DNA of 17,077 nt from Alphaproteobacteria bacterium (GTDB lineage: Bacteria; Pseudomonadota; Alphaproteobacteria; Rhizobiales; Beijerinckiaceae), in NCBI GenBank assembly GCA_009920595.1, contig RFZR01000013.1, positions 1-17,077 of the forward strand. The letters run 5' to 3'. Below, in pieces: positions 14,562-17,077 of the stretch. How positions within the stretch are numbered: position 1 is the stretch's first letter; every line of letters begins with the position of its first letter. Under the pieces are notes generated by a model that searched no databases, was not told the origin of the DNA, and worked only from the letters and a program-made list of their open reading frames with translations. Made by a program: the position numbers and the translations under genes.

Positions 14562-16937
14562 ATGAAATTCAAATCGTTCGGAGCGGATATGTCCTTGATT
14601 TCGGCCAAAGAGACCGAGCGTGTTGAGAGCGAGACGCGCCCGTCTGCCGAAATTGTGACGATTGCGCGCCCCTCTCGCGGGTCGCCTCGGTCTCCCCAGT
14701 CAGAAATCGCGGGAGACCCTGAGAATGAGAATAGTCTCGAATTAACCGAGATCAACCTCCAAAGCGATTTAATTGCCGCTACGTCAGATCAAACTGTCCC
14801 TCCCCAGCTCGAGGAGCCGCTCGGCGAAGGTGATCCATTTTTACAAATGAGAGTGCCTCCGGCCCGGGCGCTAGAATGGGTCGCAATGGCCTGGTTTAAC
14901 TATCAACCGAAAGAGCGACAGCTTCATGCGGGATCTTTGGCACCGGAAACCGCCGAGATCATCGCTCATGGGCTCGGTATTGAGCTGAAGGCGGAGACGC
15001 GAAGTCTCAACCGACTGAAAAAGACACAGTTCCCCTGCATGGCGATTGATCGTGAGGGCTTTGCTTATCTTCTTCTTGGGCGGGAAGGCACAGATCGTTT
15101 TATTTGCCGCACTGAGCAGGGCGATGAAGGGATTGATCGCGAAGCTCTCAATAAGAGAGTCTCCGGCACAGTATTCTTCTTGCGGCCAATCGCAGCTTCG
15201 GAACATGGCGAGACTTCATCTGATGTTTCTGCCGATACGCCGGTCGACTCCATCATTCGCTTCCTCGCCCGTGAGATGCTAAAGCGCCGGCCCTGGACTC
15301 TTGCGCAATTGGCGCTTGCGGGATTTGTGAGTAACTCACTTCTTGTACTTTTGCCTATTTTTACGATGGCCGTTTATGATCGTGTCATCCCGCATCTTGC
15401 CTTTGACACGCTTTGGGCTTTGTCAATTGGTATGGGATTAGCGCTCGCCGCTGATTTAGCGTTGCGCCATGTGAAACTCCGCCTCATTGACTCTCTTGCA
15501 GCCGACATTAGTCACGTCGCGCAGATCCGGTTTTTTCGCCATCTTGTCTTTGGTAATATGGTGGAACTTCCGAGAACCAGCGCAGCGGTCACTCCCGCGA
15601 TCCGTGATCTCGAAGGTTATTGCCAGCTCATCCCGCTGTCTTTCATTTCGCTCGTGATCGATCTTCCCTTTGTCGTTGTTACGACAATTCTCTTAGCGAG
15701 TATTGCTGGGTCTGTTGCTATTATCCCGATTGCCGGCACAGTCATCATTGGATTGATATTTCTTGTTGCACATTATGCGGGCCATTCTCATCTTCAGCCC
15801 TATCTTGGGCAGATGCGCGCTCAATCCAATATGGTAACAGAGACGATTGAGGGCATCGAAACCGTAAAAACATCGACTGCTGAAACACAGATCTTGAACC
15901 GGTGGGAGCGCTTGGCAGACTCAAGCGCATTCGCAAGCCATGCCGCGCGACTCGCAAACGGAATGGCTCAGCATTGGGCGAGTACAATCAGTCAATTGAT
16001 GACGATTGGAGCCCTCATTCTGGGTGTCTACGAAATCAGCATCAATATGATCACCGTAGGCGCTCTTTCCGCTGCAACAATGCTCATTGGACGGTTAATT
16101 GGACCGATCATGCAAATGGCCGTGCAGATTCAGCGTCTCGTTCAAGCGCGCAAAACACTCGAACCGATCAGAATGGTTTTTAACTCAGGCCTTGAGCGTG
16201 CTGGTGATGGCGATATAGCGCTTTCCGTTGCCATCGAAGGTCAATTTGATTTTGTTGATGTGAGTCACAAGTATAACGGCTCACAATTACCGAGCCTTTC
16301 AAATATTACACTAAGCATTCGCCCTGGCGAACGAGTTGGGATCATTGGCCGTATCGGTTGCGGCAAAAGCACCTTGCTTCGCTTGATGGTGCGTTTGCTT
16401 GAACCCTCAGGCGGTGCCATTCGTCTCGATGGTCGTGATTTGAGACAAGCGTCACCACGCGAATTGCGTCGCCGGTTTAGTTTTGTCAGTCAAGAGTCAA
16501 CATTGTTTGATGACACACTGACAGCCAATCTCCTTTTAGGTCATGAGAAGCCTGATCCGAAAATCATTGAAGAGGCCGTAACCATATCGGGTGTTTCCGG
16601 TTTTGCAGGCCGGAGTCCCGAAGGTTATGGCATGCGTGTAGGCCCACGTGGTGAGAGGCTCTCTGGCGGCGAAAGACAAGCTGTCGGATTAGCCCGGGCT
16701 CTTATCGGCAATCCAACCATGCTCATTCTCGATGAGCCAACGGCAGCGATGGATAACACGACTGAGCGTAATGTGATTAATGGCCTAACAAAATGGTTAG
16801 GCAATAGAACGCTGATCGTTGCCACTCATCGCGCAGCGATGCTCGACCTCGTTGATCGCGTTATTCTCATGCATGAGGGAAAAATCGTGGCCGATGGTCC
16901 GAAAGAGCAAGTGCTCAAGAAGTTACAAGGCGGCTGA
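14562..16937 (+). CDS. Type I secretion ABC exporter (HlyB/LapB type, C39-like domain)
   Basis: This 791-residue inner-membrane ABC half-transporter powers export of a protein substrate through a type I system. Residues 1-85 are polar and probably disordered. About 90-210 fits a C39 peptidase-like domain, without an obvious catalytic Cys in the usual place. The membrane domain spans roughly 245-525, with hydrophobic segments near 250-270, 284-300, 357-405 and 478-515. In the ATPase, Walker A GRIGCGKST is at 596-604 (Cys600 where Ser is usual), signature LSGGERQ at 700-706, Walker B MLILDE at 720-725 and H-loop His756. It appears intact. The start is uncertain: ATG at 14562 has a weak site, while ATG at 14589 has GGAG at 14580-14583. 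The exported substrate is not in the window. The membrane-fusion gene is divergent, and an OmpA/MotB-like gene follows by 60 bases. Confidence 0.92.
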   Translation: MKFKSFGADMSLISAKETERVESETRPSAEIVTIARPSRGSPRSPQSEIAGDPENENSLELTEINLQSDLIAATSDQTVPPQLEEPLGEGDPFLQMRVPPARALEWVAMAWFNYQPKERQLHAGSLAPETAEIIAHGLGIELKAETRSLNRLKKTQFPCMAIDREGFAYLLLGREGTDRFICRTEQGDEGIDREALNKRVSGTVFFLRPIAASEHGETSSDVSADTPVDSIIRFLAREMLKRRPWTLAQLALAGFVSNSLLVLLPIFTMAVYDRVIPHLAFDTLWALSIGMGLALAADLALRHVKLRLIDSLAADISHVAQIRFFRHLVFGNMVELPRTSAAVTPAIRDLEGYCQLIPLSFISLVIDLPFVVVTTILLASIAGSVAIIPIAGTVIIGLIFLVAHYAGHSHLQPYLGQMRAQSNMVTETIEGIETVKTSTAETQILNRWERLADSSAFASHAARLANGMAQHWASTISQLMTIGALILGVYEISINMITVGALSAATMLIGRLIGPIMQMAVQIQRLVQARKTLEPIRMVFNSGLERAGDGDIALSVAIEGQFDFVDVSHKYNGSQLPSLSNITLSIRPGERVGIIGRIGCGKSTLLRLMVRLLEPSGGAIRLDGRDLRQASPRELRRRFSFVSQESTLFDDTLTANLLLGHEKPDPKIIEEAVTISGVSGFAGRSPEGYGMRVGPRGERLSGGERQAVGLARALIGNPTMLILDEPTAAMDNTTERNVINGLTKWLGNRTLIVATHRAAMLDLVDRVILMHEGKIVADGPKEQVLKKLQGG

Positions 16938-16997
16938 TATTTATCATCTACGAGATAAAGCAACATTCTGTTCAATTCTAGGGAAGTTCTTCTTCTT

Positions 16998-17077
16998 ATG
17001 GCTCACGGTTCTGACGACAGCGATACGAATTACTGGCCTGGCTTCGTTGATGCCCTTTCGACGATGACGATGATGCT
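16998..17077 (+). CDS. OmpA/MotB-family peptidoglycan-binding protein, N-terminal fragment
   Basis: The first 26 codons read MAHGSDDSDTN followed by YWPGFVDALSTMTMM at the window edge. The YWPGFVDALST stretch leading into a hydrophobic segment is typical of alphaproteobacterial MotB/OmpA-like proteins, with one membrane anchor and a C-terminal peptidoglycan-binding domain, often near type I secretion genes. GGGAAG at 16981-16986 is a possible, rather distant, ribosome binding site. It starts 60 bases after the exporter and is probably in the same operon. Only the start is visible, so the C-terminal domain is inferred. Confidence 0.7.
   Translation, partial: MAHGSDDSDTNYWPGFVDALSTMTMM

Noticed and set aside
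14510..14755. 81-residue minus-strand frame overlapping the exporter start
   Set aside because: It runs antisense into the exporter N-terminus and across the AT-rich control region, with no ribosome binding site or motif.

Overview
The window looks like chromosomal DNA of an alphaproteobacterium, most likely of the order Hyphomicrobiales. The evidence is an Mrp/FOXRED1-like pair, a PhaR-phaA-phaB polyhydroxybutyrate locus near rpmF and ispA, a XylX-like pentonate dehydratase, a palindromic dispersed-repeat family of rhizobial type, and an OmpA/MotB-like protein with the YWPGFVDALST start. No species is claimed. No prophage, insertion sequence, CRISPR array, tRNA or rRNA was seen.

Layout. (1) Positions 1-2510: the first codons of a beta-hydroxyacid dehydrogenase run off the left edge on the minus strand. 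Divergent from it is a two-gene operon, mrp and a FOXRED1-like flavoprotein. (2) 2516-7833: a sugar-acid catabolic island. On the minus strand lie a XylX-like 2-keto-3-deoxy-pentonate dehydratase, an aldehyde dehydrogenase (probable 2-oxoglutarate semialdehyde dehydrogenase) broken by a frameshifting deletion, and a PfkB sugar kinase. Divergent from them is a UxaA-family sugar-acid dehydratase. The shared 216-bp control region carries two inverted repeats. (3) 7838-7943: two identical 45-bp palindromic repeats between convergent genes. (4) 7945-9551: ispA and a DUF1345 membrane protein on the minus strand. (5) 9764-9949: rpmF with a clear intrinsic terminator, overlapping an uncertain small antisense gene. 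(6) 10368-13216: phaR divergent from phaA-phaB, with a perfect 10-bp hairpin between phaA and phaB. (7) 13226-17077: a type I secretion region. A membrane-fusion protein gene (minus) is damaged by a frameshift and apparently also by an in-frame loss. An intact ABC exporter (plus) diverges from it and is followed by the start of an OmpA/MotB-like gene that runs off the right edge.

How the genes work together. The island in (2) could convert a sugar acid to 2-oxoglutarate: UxaA-type dehydration, XylX-type dehydration to the semialdehyde, then oxidation. The oxidising enzyme is not intact as written. PhaA and PhaB make 3-hydroxybutyryl-CoA for PHB, with PhaR as the expected repressor. The ABC exporter would need a membrane-fusion partner, and the adjacent one is disrupted here.

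The most noteworthy observations are the operon pairing of homologues of two mitochondrial complex I assembly factors (NUBPL/Ind1 and FOXRED1), the unusual UxaA + XylX + semialdehyde dehydrogenase combination, the tandem palindromic repeats, the phaA-phaB hairpin, and the short deletions in two separate genes. I see no strong evidence of a wholly new system.
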